From Anaerolineales bacterium (GTDB lineage: Bacteria > Chloroflexota > Anaerolineae > 4572-78 > J111): DNA of 64,000 nucleotides. The notes under the pieces were generated by a model. It saw nothing but the letters and a program-made list of their open reading frames with translations. It had not been told where the DNA came from and searched no databases. Within the stretch, counting starts at the first letter, position 1. Every line of letters begins with the position of its first letter. This document shows positions 1-8,146 of the stretch, in pieces. The position numbers and the translations under genes are program-made. The stretch covers positions 620,001-684,000 of the forward strand of contig JACKAU010000002.1 of the NCBI GenBank assembly GCA_020634855.1. The letters are read 5' to 3'.

Positions 1-1017
1 CCGAACAACCTTAGGCCGCGCCCGATCCGGAATCAATTCATAAATAATTAAGGCCACCACGGCGATACCTAAAAACCACTGGAAACGCTCGATACCTCGG
101 GTCTCGAAACGACTTTCCAGTTCGCTGGTTTGAAGCCGGCCAATTTCGTCGGCCAGCAAATCGACTTCGCGACCGTTCGGCGCAGCGCGAAGATAAGCGC
201 CGTTGGTAATAGCCGCTATTTCCTGCAAAGTGGTTTCATCTAACCTAGACAACACGGTTTGACCACTGCTATCTTTTTTATACTCGATGAGATTGCCCAG
301 GTGGTCATACTGTGGGATCGGTTCGCCGTCGGGGGAACCAAAGCCCACCGTATAAATGATAATACCTTGATCGGCGGCGGCCTGGGCTGCGCTCAAAACG
401 TCGGACCGATGATTTTCACCATCGGTTAACATAATGATGACTTTCTGCGTGGCGCGTTCCTCGTTGAAGCCATTGACGGCAACTTGAATGGCCTCAGCAA
501 TATCGGTGCCCGGCCGGGAAATGATCCCCGGATAAGCCGCGTCTAGAAAGGTGCGCGCTGTGGCAAAATCTGAGGTCAGCGGAAATTGGACAAACGCCGC
601 CCCTGAGAACAGCACCAACCCCAACTCATTGCCTTCGAGGCGATCCATCAATTCCGAGATTTCCAGCTTGGCCCGCGCCAATCGATTGGGCTTAAAATCC
701 TCAGCGAGCATACTTTCCGAGACGTCGAGAGCCACCATCACCTCAACGCCGCGCCGTTCGATGTATTCCACCTGACTGCCCCAACGAGGCCGGGCCAGGG
801 CCAAAATCAAAAAGATCAGCGCGATGAACCACAGCCGGCTTTGCCAGCGACGTCCCTTCCAATTGACGCTGCCGCTGAGTCGAGCGATCAACTCCGGCGC
901 TCCCAAACGAGCGATAGCCTGCCGGTGCCGTTTCGCCAGCAGATAGATCAAGCCTCCGATCAAGGCCAATGGGATAAAACAAAACAAATATGATGGTTCA
1001 GCAAAAATTCTTAGCAT
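1..1017 (-). CDS. VWA-domain membrane protein, BatB-like (partial, C-terminus beyond window)
   Basis: The reading frame is open from the ATG at 1017 to the window edge, giving 339 residues without a stop. Hydrophobic segments lie near residues 9-27 and 61-75, and another sits close to the window edge (FQWFLGIAVVALII). Between them is a von Willebrand A domain with a complete MIDAS start (DVSES, residues 98-102) and a later LTDGE motif. This is the layout of BatA/BatB proteins: a metal-binding VWA domain held outside the membrane by flanking helices. It follows the VWA paralogue at 1021-2013 by 3 nt and is the last gene of the moxR operon seen here. BatB proteins sometimes carry C-terminal TPR repeats; whether this one does lies outside the window. 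The substrate is unknown. Confidence 0.85.
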   Translation of the reverse strand, partial: MLRIFAEPSYLFCFIPLALIGGLIYLLAKRHRQAIARLGAPELIARLSGSVNWKGRRWQSRLWFIALIFLILALARPRWGSQVEYIERRGVEVMVALDVSESMLAEDFKPNRLARAKLEISELMDRLEGNELGLVLFSGAAFVQFPLTSDFATARTFLDAAYPGIISRPGTDIAEAIQVAVNGFNEERATQKVIIMLTDGENHRSDVLSAAQAAADQGIIIYTVGFGSPDGEPIPQYDHLGNLIEYKKDSSGQTVLSRLDETTLQEIAAITNGAYLRAAPNGREVDLLADEIGRLQTSELESRFETRGIERFQWFLGIAVVALIIYELIPDRARPKVVR

Positions 1018-1020
1018 AGT

Positions 1021-2013
1021 TTACGGTATTTTGCGGAGCAGCGTCCGGCGAAGAAGCGCTTCTAAGATCAATAAAAAGGCCGCGGGTAGAATAAACCAAA
1101 CGGCTAACTCGCTGTAACGGGTAAACGTTCTGACTTCTACCTGAGATCGCTCTAATTCGTTAATGGTATCATAAATTTCTTGTAAGCCAAGCTCATCTTC
1201 AGCTCTAAAATAAAGGCCGCCGGTAATATCGGCGATTTCCTTGAGCGTTTCCTCATCAATTTCAGAGTCCCGGTATTCGATGCGCCCGTCGGGAAACGGC
1301 AGGGCCGCCGGGCCGGGCCGCGCCGCGCCGATAGTATAGACACGAATATCAAGCGCCTTAGCTATTTCAGCCGCCGTTAGCGGATCGATTTGCCCAGAGT
1401 TGTTGGCTCCATCCGTCAACAGAATAATGACCCGGCTTTCGGCTTCAGAGTCGCGCAGCATGTTGGCCCCGTTCGCCAGCCCCAAGCCGATAGCAGTGCC
1501 GCTGTCCAGGCCAATATCCCACGACACCTGGGTTTCGTCAAGAATCCGCTTAAGGACATCGTAATCCAGGGTGGGTGGCACCTGGCTAAAGGCCTCTGTG
1601 GCAAAAATGACAAAGCCAATCCGGTCGTACTGGCGATCATCGATAAAGGCATGGATGACCCGTTTGGCCGCGCCTAAGCGGTTCGGTTCAAAATCCAGAG
1701 CGGCCATACTGCCGGAAATATCTAACACAATGCTGATATCTACCCCTTCTCCGGAGATGATCTCGCGCGCGCTGCCGGATTGAGGACGAGCTAGGGCCAA
1801 AATCAACAGGACCAGAGCCACAATTCTCAAAATCGGTAAGATGAAGCGCAGCCGAGGCCGGATCGAGGGAACCAAATGGGTGGTCAACCGGAGATCGGAA
1901 TACTGCAAGGTGGATAGGGTCTTACTCCGGCGGTGTCTAATCGATTGGATAATGATGCCCAATGGAATCAGCAGGAGTAACAGCAGCCAAGGAGTCGCAA
2001 ATCGAAAAATCAT
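1021..2013 (-). CDS. VWA-domain membrane protein, BatA-like
   Basis: This 330-residue protein has N-terminal membrane helices (about 9-24 and 58-75), a VWA domain with MIDAS DISGS at 98-102 and LLTDGAN near 197, and a C-terminal helix at about 306-324. In the MoxR/Bat (aerotolerance-type) systems such proteins form a membrane VWA complex thought to work with the MoxR ATPase as a chaperone or assembly device. Its ATG overlaps the stop of the upstream BatD-like gene by 4 nt, so translation is probably coupled. The neighbouring partial gene is a close paralogue with the same topology. Confidence 0.88.
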   Translation of the reverse strand: MIFRFATPWLLLLLLIPLGIIIQSIRHRRSKTLSTLQYSDLRLTTHLVPSIRPRLRFILPILRIVALVLLILALARPQSGSAREIISGEGVDISIVLDISGSMAALDFEPNRLGAAKRVIHAFIDDRQYDRIGFVIFATEAFSQVPPTLDYDVLKRILDETQVSWDIGLDSGTAIGLGLANGANMLRDSEAESRVIILLTDGANNSGQIDPLTAAEIAKALDIRVYTIGAARPGPAALPFPDGRIEYRDSEIDEETLKEIADITGGLYFRAEDELGLQEIYDTINELERSQVEVRTFTRYSELAVWFILPAAFLLILEALLRRTLLRKIP

Positions 2014-3056
2014 ACGGCGACCTCCTCAACCGGCTCCTTAGGAAGTTGGTCGTCAGGCGGCTCAGGCGCCGGCGTGGTCGTTTGAACAATTTTGCGCGCT
2101 TTTTGGATCAACTCGTACGCATCTTCCAGTTGAGGCCGGAACCGGGCGAACTTGACCAAATCGCTCTCGGTGAAAATTTCAATAAATTTACGCCGCTGAT
2201 CTTTAATCGAGGCCGAATGCGCAAACGTCAGGCGTAATTCATCGGTTGTCCGTTCCAGGGCCGGAATCTGATAGCGACCTTCAATGTACCGACGTAGGCA
2301 TTCGGTGACCAGGGTATAATGATCCTTATACTGCTCTTTGGCCGGCAGGTTGAGCGCCTCAATTCGATCCAGTTCCGCATAAGCAATAACCTCCGGCGGG
2401 CGCGTGTCGATAGGCACAGGGAGAGGCATATCGATGAGTTGGTTGCGCTGCTTTAAGCGATGATAAAGCCAAAAACCGCCCGCCGCAATGAGGCCGGCAA
2501 TTGGCAAGGCAACCAGAATGGAAAGCAGTACCCACGGCCAAATGGGCGGCACGGGCAAGGTCGCCTGCTCTTTAATATCCCGTAGATCGGTGTCATCTTC
2601 CACCAAGATGCTGTCAATATTCAACTGGATTACGGGGGCGGCCAACTCTTCTGAGGTACCATCGGCCAACCGGTGATTGACCAACAGGCGCGGCGTTTGA
2701 TACTGGCCCGGCTCAAACAAAGTAACCACAATATCTTTGTGAGTAATCGCCACATTGTCGCCCCGCCGGGACACTTCCGGCTCAGATTGGGAGGCCACTT
2801 CGAAATCGCCCCATTCTTCACCTTCAGGTAAGGTGGGCATCTCTATATAAGAGTCGGCGGGGTGCCGAACTTCTAAACGAAGGGTGATCCGGTCGCCGAC
2901 GTGAAACGCCTCGTCATCCGGCGGGGGTACATAAAAAAAGCTCACTTTCGCATCGAAAGATTGAGCCGCCGCGACGGTGAGACCCAGCGCCCACAGCATC
3001 GCCAGAACAATTAGGATTGATATAAATCTTAGAGTGGTCGGTTTTAAACGCTTCAT
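2010..3056 (-). CDS. BatD/DUF4381-like membrane protein of the MoxR operon
   Basis: This 348-residue protein has an N-terminal signal or anchor (about 12-31), an extracytoplasmic beta-rich region of about 140 residues, a single transmembrane segment near 172-197 and a cytoplasmic helical tail of about 150 residues ending in acidic residues. That architecture and the position between DUF58 and VWA genes match BatD or DUF4381-type proteins; I assign the family mainly by topology and context. The tail has a helical stretch with RRYIEGRYQIPALERTTDEL, typical of these tails. It overlaps the downstream VWA gene by 4 nt and follows the DUF58 gene by 8 nt. The biochemical role is unknown. Confidence 0.7.
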   Translation of the reverse strand: MKRLKPTTLRFISILIVLAMLWALGLTVAAAQSFDAKVSFFYVPPPDDEAFHVGDRITLRLEVRHPADSYIEMPTLPEGEEWGDFEVASQSEPEVSRRGDNVAITHKDIVVTLFEPGQYQTPRLLVNHRLADGTSEELAAPVIQLNIDSILVEDDTDLRDIKEQATLPVPPIWPWVLLSILVALPIAGLIAAGGFWLYHRLKQRNQLIDMPLPVPIDTRPPEVIAYAELDRIEALNLPAKEQYKDHYTLVTECLRRYIEGRYQIPALERTTDELRLTFAHSASIKDQRRKFIEIFTESDLVKFARFRPQLEDAYELIQKARKIVQTTTPAPEPPDDQLPKEPVEEVAV

Positions 3057-3064
3057 AGATCGAC

Positions 3065-3952
3065 TTATCGCCGCATACGTCTGGCTCGCTGCTCGAAGAA
3101 ATTGGTCAGCGGGATCACATAATCGCTATCGGTGGTGATGTCAATGCGGTCTACCTTGGCCTTCCGAAAAACGCGTTCACGGGCCGTATGCAGTTCGGTG
3201 ACCCGTTCTTTGAACTCGGCGCGCCATTTGCGGTTACCGGTGTCAACCAGTTGAATATCGCCGGTTTCAGCATCTTCAATGGCGATTAACCCCACATTGG
3301 GAAATTCCTGTTCGCGGGGATCGGTCAGCGTAATGGCAATGACATCGTGCCGACGGTTGCTCACCTGCAAAATGGAGCGATAGCTATCAGGCGGCGTTAG
3401 AAAGTCGGATAAAAGAAAGATGATACTGCGCCGCTTGAGCATATGATTAAGCGTTTCCAATCCCAATTTCAAGTTGGTTCGGCGACCTTGGGGTTCAAAC
3501 GCCAGTAAATCGCGGATTAGGCGCAGGACGTGCCGTTTCCCCTTGCGCGGGGTAATAAACAGCTCGATCTGGTCAGTAAATATTAATAATCCTACTTTAT
3601 CATTATTAGAAATGGCTGAAAATGCCAGAACCGCGGCTAACTCGGCGGCGATTTCTCGTTTGAAGCGATTTGATGTCCCAAACTGGCCTGAGGCGCTGGC
3701 ATCGACCAGCAGCATCACCGTCAGTTCGCGCTCTTCGATGTAGCGTTTGACAAAAAGCTCGCCCGTGCGCGCGGTAACATTCCAATCGATAGTGCGGACT
3801 TCATCACCGGGCTGATAGGGACGCACTTCGTCAAACTCGATGCCCCGGCCTTTGAAAATGGCATGATATTCGCCGGCAAAGCTAGTATTGACCAAGCGAC
3901 GGGTCCGAATTTCGATACGCCGGATTTTCCTGATAAGTTCTTGGGTTAACAT
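3065..3952 (-). CDS. DUF58 domain protein (VWA-like) of the MoxR operon
   Basis: The 295-residue protein carries the DUF58 signature around residues 45-63 (RPYQPGDEVRTIDWN). This is followed by a VWA-like core in which the MIDAS-like sequence is DASAS (84-88) and a later stretch reads FLLSDF. No membrane segment is evident, so it is cytoplasmic. DUF58 proteins almost always follow a moxR gene and are thought to act with the ATPase on membrane VWA partners. Upstream moxR ends 98 nt before this start; the gap carries two copies of a GATGAAGGATGA-like repeat but no obvious terminator. The start at 3952 has no strong ribosome site. Confidence 0.88.
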   Translation of the reverse strand: MLTQELIRKIRRIEIRTRRLVNTSFAGEYHAIFKGRGIEFDEVRPYQPGDEVRTIDWNVTARTGELFVKRYIEERELTVMLLVDASASGQFGTSNRFKREIAAELAAVLAFSAISNNDKVGLLIFTDQIELFITPRKGKRHVLRLIRDLLAFEPQGRRTNLKLGLETLNHMLKRRSIIFLLSDFLTPPDSYRSILQVSNRRHDVIAITLTDPREQEFPNVGLIAIEDAETGDIQLVDTGNRKWRAEFKERVTELHTARERVFRKAKVDRIDITTDSDYVIPLTNFFEQRARRMRR

Positions 3953-4050
3953 AATCGATTTATTGAGATGACCAAGTCGGATCGAGCCTCATTGATTTTA
4001 TCCAATTCCGCCCAACTCATCCTTCATCATTCATCCTTCATCGTTGTTTT

Positions 4051-5043
4051 CTACGGAACTTCAATTTGATCCAGAATGCGCTGCACAATATCGGCGCTGG
4101 TGATCTCTTCCGCTTCGGCTTCATAGCTGATTACAATGCGGTGACGCAAAATATCAGGCGCAATTTGCTTGATATCCTCCGGCGTCACAAAGCCCCGTCC
4201 TTTCAAAAAGGCGTGGGCTCGGGCGGCCATAATCAGATAAATGGTAGCGCGTGGCGAGGCCCCAAAATTCAGCAGCGGCTGCAAGTCGCCCAAGCCACTC
4301 TGGGCCGGATAACGGGTGGCAAAAACCAAGTCGAGGACATAATCCTTAATTTTTTCATCAACATAAATCTGGCGGACCACATCTCGGGCGTGCAGCAGTT
4401 CTTCCGGCGTAGTAATAGGCTGGACCTGCGGCAATTCCGCTCCGGTCATACGATCCATGATGATCCGCTCTTCGGCGCGGGTGGGATAACCCACCACAAC
4501 CTTGAGCATAAAACGGTCAACCTGTGCCTCCGGCAGCGGGTAAGTACCTTCTTGTTCGATAGGGTTTTGGGTAGCTAAAACCAAGAACGGTTCCGGCAGC
4601 AAGTACGTTTCATTGCTAATGGTTACCTGCCGCTCTTGCATCGCCTCGAGTAAGGCGCTTTGCACTTTAGCCGGCGCTCGGTTGATTTCATCGGCCAAAA
4701 TAAAGTTGGCAAAAATGGGGCCAAGATGAGGCGTAAATTCATTGGTGCGAGGGTTATAAATTTCGGTCCCAATCAAGTCGGCGGGGAGCAGATCAGGGGT
4801 AAACTGAATCCGTTGAAACTGCCCTTGTACCGCCTGAGCCAGGGTTTTGACGGCCAATGTTTTGGCCAAACCAGGCACCCCTTCCAATAAAACGTGACCA
4901 TCGGCCAGTAGACCAATAAGCAATCGTTCGATCAGTTTTTCCTGGCCGACGATGACTTTGTTAACTTCGGCAATGAGTCCTTGCAGAAACATTGCCTCTC
5001 TTTCAACGGCTTCATTGAGTTGGCGGATTGCTGTCATTTCCAT
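4051..5043 (-). CDS. moxR: MoxR-family AAA+ ATPase
   Basis: This 330-residue protein is a complete MoxR ATPase. Walker A is GVPGLAKT (55-62), Walker B is FILADEI (about 114-120), the sensor region reads ATQNPIEQEGTYPLPEAQ, and an arginine-rich C-terminal lid follows. MoxR ATPases are hexameric chaperone-like machines that act with VWA-domain proteins, and the four genes downstream (DUF58, BatD-like, two VWA) fit this partnership. A good minus-strand promoter lies at 5142-5170, so the whole cluster probably starts there. ATG at 5037 (second Met) is an alternative start. Confidence 0.93.
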   Translation of the reverse strand: MEMTAIRQLNEAVEREAMFLQGLIAEVNKVIVGQEKLIERLLIGLLADGHVLLEGVPGLAKTLAVKTLAQAVQGQFQRIQFTPDLLPADLIGTEIYNPRTNEFTPHLGPIFANFILADEINRAPAKVQSALLEAMQERQVTISNETYLLPEPFLVLATQNPIEQEGTYPLPEAQVDRFMLKVVVGYPTRAEERIIMDRMTGAELPQVQPITTPEELLHARDVVRQIYVDEKIKDYVLDLVFATRYPAQSGLGDLQPLLNFGASPRATIYLIMAARAHAFLKGRGFVTPEDIKQIAPDILRHRIVISYEAEAEEITSADIVQRILDQIEVP

Positions 5044-5141
5044 ATGAATCGCCGGGCCTCCAAACGTAATTTAGTCTTTTTCAAAAAAAAGAGATTAGTC
5101 GCTGTCGCCCATAAGCAACTAATCCTCACGAATCAAGTCTA

Positions 5142-5170
5142 ATTGTAGCCAACATAATCAGATTTTTCAA
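5142..5170 (-). promoter_or_regulatory. Sigma-70 type promoter of the moxR operon
   Basis: Read on the minus strand: TTGAAA (5170-5165), 17 nt spacer, TACAAT (5147-5142). Transcription would start near 5135, leaving a leader of about 90 nt before the moxR ATG. Confidence 0.6.
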
Positions 5171-5250
5171 GAATTTTTCTCTATTTCTAATCAAACTCTA
5201 AGTTTTGGACGTTCTACGGGTACATAGGTCAAATATGCTATCTGCTTTGC

Positions 5251-5278
5251 TTGAAAAATCCTCACAACGTTATATAAT
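5251..5278 (+). promoter_or_regulatory. Sigma-70 type promoter of the PF13769-like gene
   Basis: TTGAAA (5251-5256), 16 nt spacer, TATAAT (5273-5278). Start is expected near 5285, giving a leader of about 150 nt before the GTG at 5439. The 395-nt gap 5044-5438 holds this and the divergent moxR promoter; I see nothing else in it. Confidence 0.6.
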
Positions 5279-5438
5279 AAGAAGTAATTGATTAGAATAC
5301 GCTTAAATTATCAATTTCAGTCGATCACGAGCGGCGGCTAAATCCAAGTAACTACAATGGAAAATTGGCAGGTCCCTCCAAGCAAATGTGTTCAACTGAA
5401 TTTATGTTACTGCTTAAACGCTATGGGAGGCGAAGTAA

Positions 5439-5726
5439 GTGGCAAGATATCAAATTTTGTACTGGGAACACATCCCACTTGGTGTAAAAGCTACGGATGT
5501 AAACGGTACCGTTCGGGAAAACCTGCCACCGCGTTTTCAGGAAGCGGTTGAAACAGCCTCGACGCGAGCGGGTCATAAAAGCGCAGCCCAATATACCTCA
5601 ATGTTCAAATGGGGCGAGGAACTGGAAATGGAAGGCACTGCCAGGGAAGTCGCCTCTTCGGTAGCCAAGACATTAGATGAAACTTGGGATGAGGAATCGG
5701 CCTTAAAAGAATATTTGGCGCGGTAG
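5439..5726 (+). CDS. Small conserved protein of the 'virulence factor' family (PF13769-like)
   Basis: This 95-residue cytoplasmic protein begins at a GTG with GGGAGG 8 nt upstream. The N-terminus MARYQILYWEHIPLGVKA, followed by a region with PPRFQEAVE and a helical C-terminal half, matches the short conserved family filed as 'virulence factor' PF13769. The family name comes from one genetic screen, and no biochemical function is established. It is monocistronic, with its own promoter at 5251-5278 and a strong hairpin terminator at 5773-5800. Family assignment is from memory of the pattern, so moderately sure. Confidence 0.7.
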   Translation: MARYQILYWEHIPLGVKATDVNGTVRENLPPRFQEAVETASTRAGHKSAAQYTSMFKWGEELEMEGTAREVASSVAKTLDETWDEESALKEYLAR

Positions 5727-5772
5727 TTTGGGTTTCCCCCCTTTCCTAAAAAGCCCAAATAGAATGATTATC

Positions 5773-5800
5773 AAAAGGAGTGACGTGTCACTCCTTTTTT
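5773..5800 (+). terminator. Rho-independent terminator
   Basis: AAAAGGAGTGAC pairs with GTCACTCCTTTT around a very short centre and is followed by a T run (5795-5800). It ends the gene at 5439-5726 and may also stop the convergent minus-strand transcript. Confidence 0.8.
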
Positions 5801-5852
5801 GTTGGCAAGACACTCCTTCTTTTCAGCCTTCATTAATCAACCCTCATCCTTC

Positions 5853-7124
5853 CTAATTTGGCAGCCAGGCCAGCACCTTAAAGCCACTGTCGGTCTCAAT
5901 TATATGCTCTACCGGTTGAAGTTTAGGGTTAACTATAACCAATCGATATTCGGAAAAGCCTCGTCCTTCATCATCAACAAAAGCCACCGCTTCTTCATTA
6001 GGCGAAAAAACCGGAATCGATCTTAGCTTTCCATTGATCGAGCGATACCAGATCGTGGCTTCCCCCTCAGCTAAATCGTAGTAAATAAGCTGTCCTTCTT
6101 GAAAAAAGACAAATGCGTCATCCTTGGGTGACCAGATGGGAATGAAATTCAATCCTTGATCCTGCTCTCCCAATTTGGCGCTGTAGATCAGTTCTTTGTC
6201 CGGATCAAGCTCTTGGGCCGGAATCAACCATACCCCCAGGTGCAGGCAATCATCCTGGTCATTCTCCGGCTGGCAGTCCTTTAACCTGAAGGGTTGGTAA
6301 TAAAGGGTATAGCGAGCATCCGGCGACATATTGGCCAGTTGGCTGCCGGGAGGGATGTGATAGGCGGGGGCGTGATCGACGCTGCTTCTAAAAAACCGTT
6401 TAGGCTGACTATAAAGCAACACATCGTCAGGCGACCAGCGGAGTTCAAAGATCTCCTCCGTTGAGAGCGGCCACTTCTCGACCGCACCTGTTGCCGGCTC
6501 AAAGCCGATGAGCCAGGGAAAGATTTCGTTTTCGGCTTGGTTGGGTTTTTGTTTGTAGCCTAATTTACAACCGGCCGCGTTTAAGCCCTCAGCGCAAGCA
6601 CCCGTCCAGGCGACCGCCATCGTCGGATCGACGTTGGCCGCTTTGATTTTTACCTCTTGCGTGGCCGGGTTGTAAACACGCAGTTCAGTCTGATTGCTCT
6701 GTCGATCGGCTACCGTGTAAGCCAGATGAAGCCCATCGGGCGACCAACTGACGGCGCTGTCAATCCAGCGATAGCCGTCGCCGATGGGCAGCCGCGCCTG
6801 ACCGCTGTCACTCGCACCGGCGGCAACGGTGTAGAGGCGCTCGCTGACGACGACCCAGCACGGGCCGGTGGTTTGTCCCAAACAGCCCGGCGAGGGGGTA
6901 ATCGACTCCTGGGCAGTAGCCGGGCCAACTCGCTCTAGATTAAGGGTGTCGATATCCATGACGTAGACTCGATCGCGAGTCCAGACCAATAGGGAACCGG
7001 TTTTAGCAGCGGCCGGCTGGTAAAAAACCGTCGCCAGAACAATGAGCAGGATAGCTCCAGTCCAAAACAGAAAATTTCTCCACGGCGAGGTCGTGATGGT
7101 GTTGACCATCGATAAAGCATTCAT
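5853..7124 (-). CDS. Membrane-anchored TolB/WD40-like beta-propeller protein
   Basis: This 423-residue protein has one N-terminal hydrophobic segment (about 16-40, ending AAA) acting as anchor or signal. It is followed by propeller-type repeats with the recurring phrases WSPDGLHLAYT, WSPDDVLLY, WSPKDDAFVFF and FSPNEEAVAFV, the hallmark of PD40/TolB-like blades. Four cysteines in two close pairs (PGCLGQTTGPCW and CAEGLNAAGC) suggest disulphides and therefore an extracytoplasmic location. It lies 12 nt downstream of the ParB-like gene, probably in the same transcript as the Clp-like gene. The ligand is unknown. ATG at 7109 is a possible alternative start. Confidence 0.75.
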   Translation of the reverse strand: MNALSMVNTITTSPWRNFLFWTGAILLIVLATVFYQPAAAKTGSLLVWTRDRVYVMDIDTLNLERVGPATAQESITPSPGCLGQTTGPCWVVVSERLYTVAAGASDSGQARLPIGDGYRWIDSAVSWSPDGLHLAYTVADRQSNQTELRVYNPATQEVKIKAANVDPTMAVAWTGACAEGLNAAGCKLGYKQKPNQAENEIFPWLIGFEPATGAVEKWPLSTEEIFELRWSPDDVLLYSQPKRFFRSSVDHAPAYHIPPGSQLANMSPDARYTLYYQPFRLKDCQPENDQDDCLHLGVWLIPAQELDPDKELIYSAKLGEQDQGLNFIPIWSPKDDAFVFFQEGQLIYYDLAEGEATIWYRSINGKLRSIPVFSPNEEAVAFVDDEGRGFSEYRLVIVNPKLQPVEHIIETDSGFKVLAWLPN

Positions 7125-7136
7125 TCCGAATTAATT

Positions 7137-8045
7137 TCACTCTTCTCTACACAAATAGTCTAAAAACTCCTGAACAATCTCAGACTGTAGTAGTTTATCC
7201 AGATCATGCTGCTCCCGCAATTCGGCTTGGTGCTGGATGAGCCATATGTATAAATCGGTCTCGGAGCGGTTGGGAAACTGTTTGATTACGCCTAAGTTGC
7301 GCACCGCGGCCGTGATCGGCAGATAGACATGGTCATACCAATCTGCGGCGGCGTCAGACAGCGAAATCCGTGACTTGACCTGAGCTGGGGCCGTTGCCAA
7401 CAATGACAGCATATTACGGTGGAGTTCAATATGATTAAGTAGGTTGCGGTATCCGCCCGGTTCGGTGAAATCGATATGATGTTTAGAGTCGGGGCGAGTT
7501 TGGTCCAGGTTGGTTTTCTCTAAAAAATAAGCGCACTCCTCTTTGATCAGCAAATCTCGGGGAGCAACATCCGGCTCCAAAGAGATAGAACTGGGGAGTT
7601 CGGTCACATACGCTTGAATCGTCGGCCACTCTAATTTGCGGGCGACCGAAACACGATGGTTGCCGTCTTTGACAAAGTAGACCTGATCGACCTTGTACAC
7701 ATCAATGGGGGGAAACCCTTTACCGGTTACGGCCAGGGTATAAACATTGCGCCACCGTTCCTTGTCTCGTCTATCACCGGTACGGGGCAGAAAATGGCGA
7801 GTGAAATCTTCATACCGGCCGGTACTGCCGGCGATGTGGTCGAGCGGAATATCTTGTAACCCTTTGTAAATGGTTTGGGTTAGACGCAGCTTCTCCACAA
7901 TCTCATCAAAGGACAGCAAATGCATGTTATGCCCGGTGATGAGTCCCATGATAATTTCTAAGAATCCTTTGAGTCGGGCCTGACTGAATTCGGACTCGCT
8001 TTTGATATAGGCTAACGTTTCGGCATCGATATTGATAGACTCCAT
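7137..8045 (-). CDS. ParB/sulfiredoxin-fold (DUF4032-like) protein
   Basis: The 302-residue cytoplasmic protein contains a ParB/Srx-type core around residues 85-150: FPPIDVYKVDQVYFV, then KDGNHRVSVAR, then a variable strand ending in YVTEL. The DGNHR motif corresponds to the ParB box, which in related folds binds nucleotide. No helix-turn-helix follows, so it is not a chromosome-partition ParB. The rest is helical and resembles DUF4032-type proteins. The start is well supported by AAGGAG 7 nt before the ATG at 8045. It sits between the Clp-like ATPase and the propeller protein. The function is unknown. Confidence 0.7.
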   Translation of the reverse strand: MESINIDAETLAYIKSESEFSQARLKGFLEIIMGLITGHNMHLLSFDEIVEKLRLTQTIYKGLQDIPLDHIAGSTGRYEDFTRHFLPRTGDRRDKERWRNVYTLAVTGKGFPPIDVYKVDQVYFVKDGNHRVSVARKLEWPTIQAYVTELPSSISLEPDVAPRDLLIKEECAYFLEKTNLDQTRPDSKHHIDFTEPGGYRNLLNHIELHRNMLSLLATAPAQVKSRISLSDAAADWYDHVYLPITAAVRNLGVIKQFPNRSETDLYIWLIQHQAELREQHDLDKLLQSEIVQEFLDYLCREE

Positions 8046-8073
8046 TGTCTAGCTCCTTGAATTTGGAAAGGGA

Positions 8074-8146
8074 TGGATGGATGGATGGTTGGTTGTTGGT
8101 CGGTTAGCTGATTTCCAGCCAACTAACTAACTATCCAACTAACAAA
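8074..8146. repeat. Tetranucleotide-rich intergenic repeat with imperfect inverted symmetry
   Basis: The plus strand shows GGATGGATGGATGGTTGGTTG followed, after a short centre (AGCTGATTTCCAGCC), by CCAACTAACTAACTATCCAA-type units. The halves are partly complementary if G-T pairs are allowed, so a transcript could fold. It lies between the Clp-like and ParB-like genes. A similar GGAT/GGTT tract occurs at 59350-59382. Confidence 0.6.

Noticed and set aside
7137..8045. Chromosome-partition ParB
   Set aside because: Only the ParB/Srx core is present; no helix-turn-helix domain and no parA nearby.
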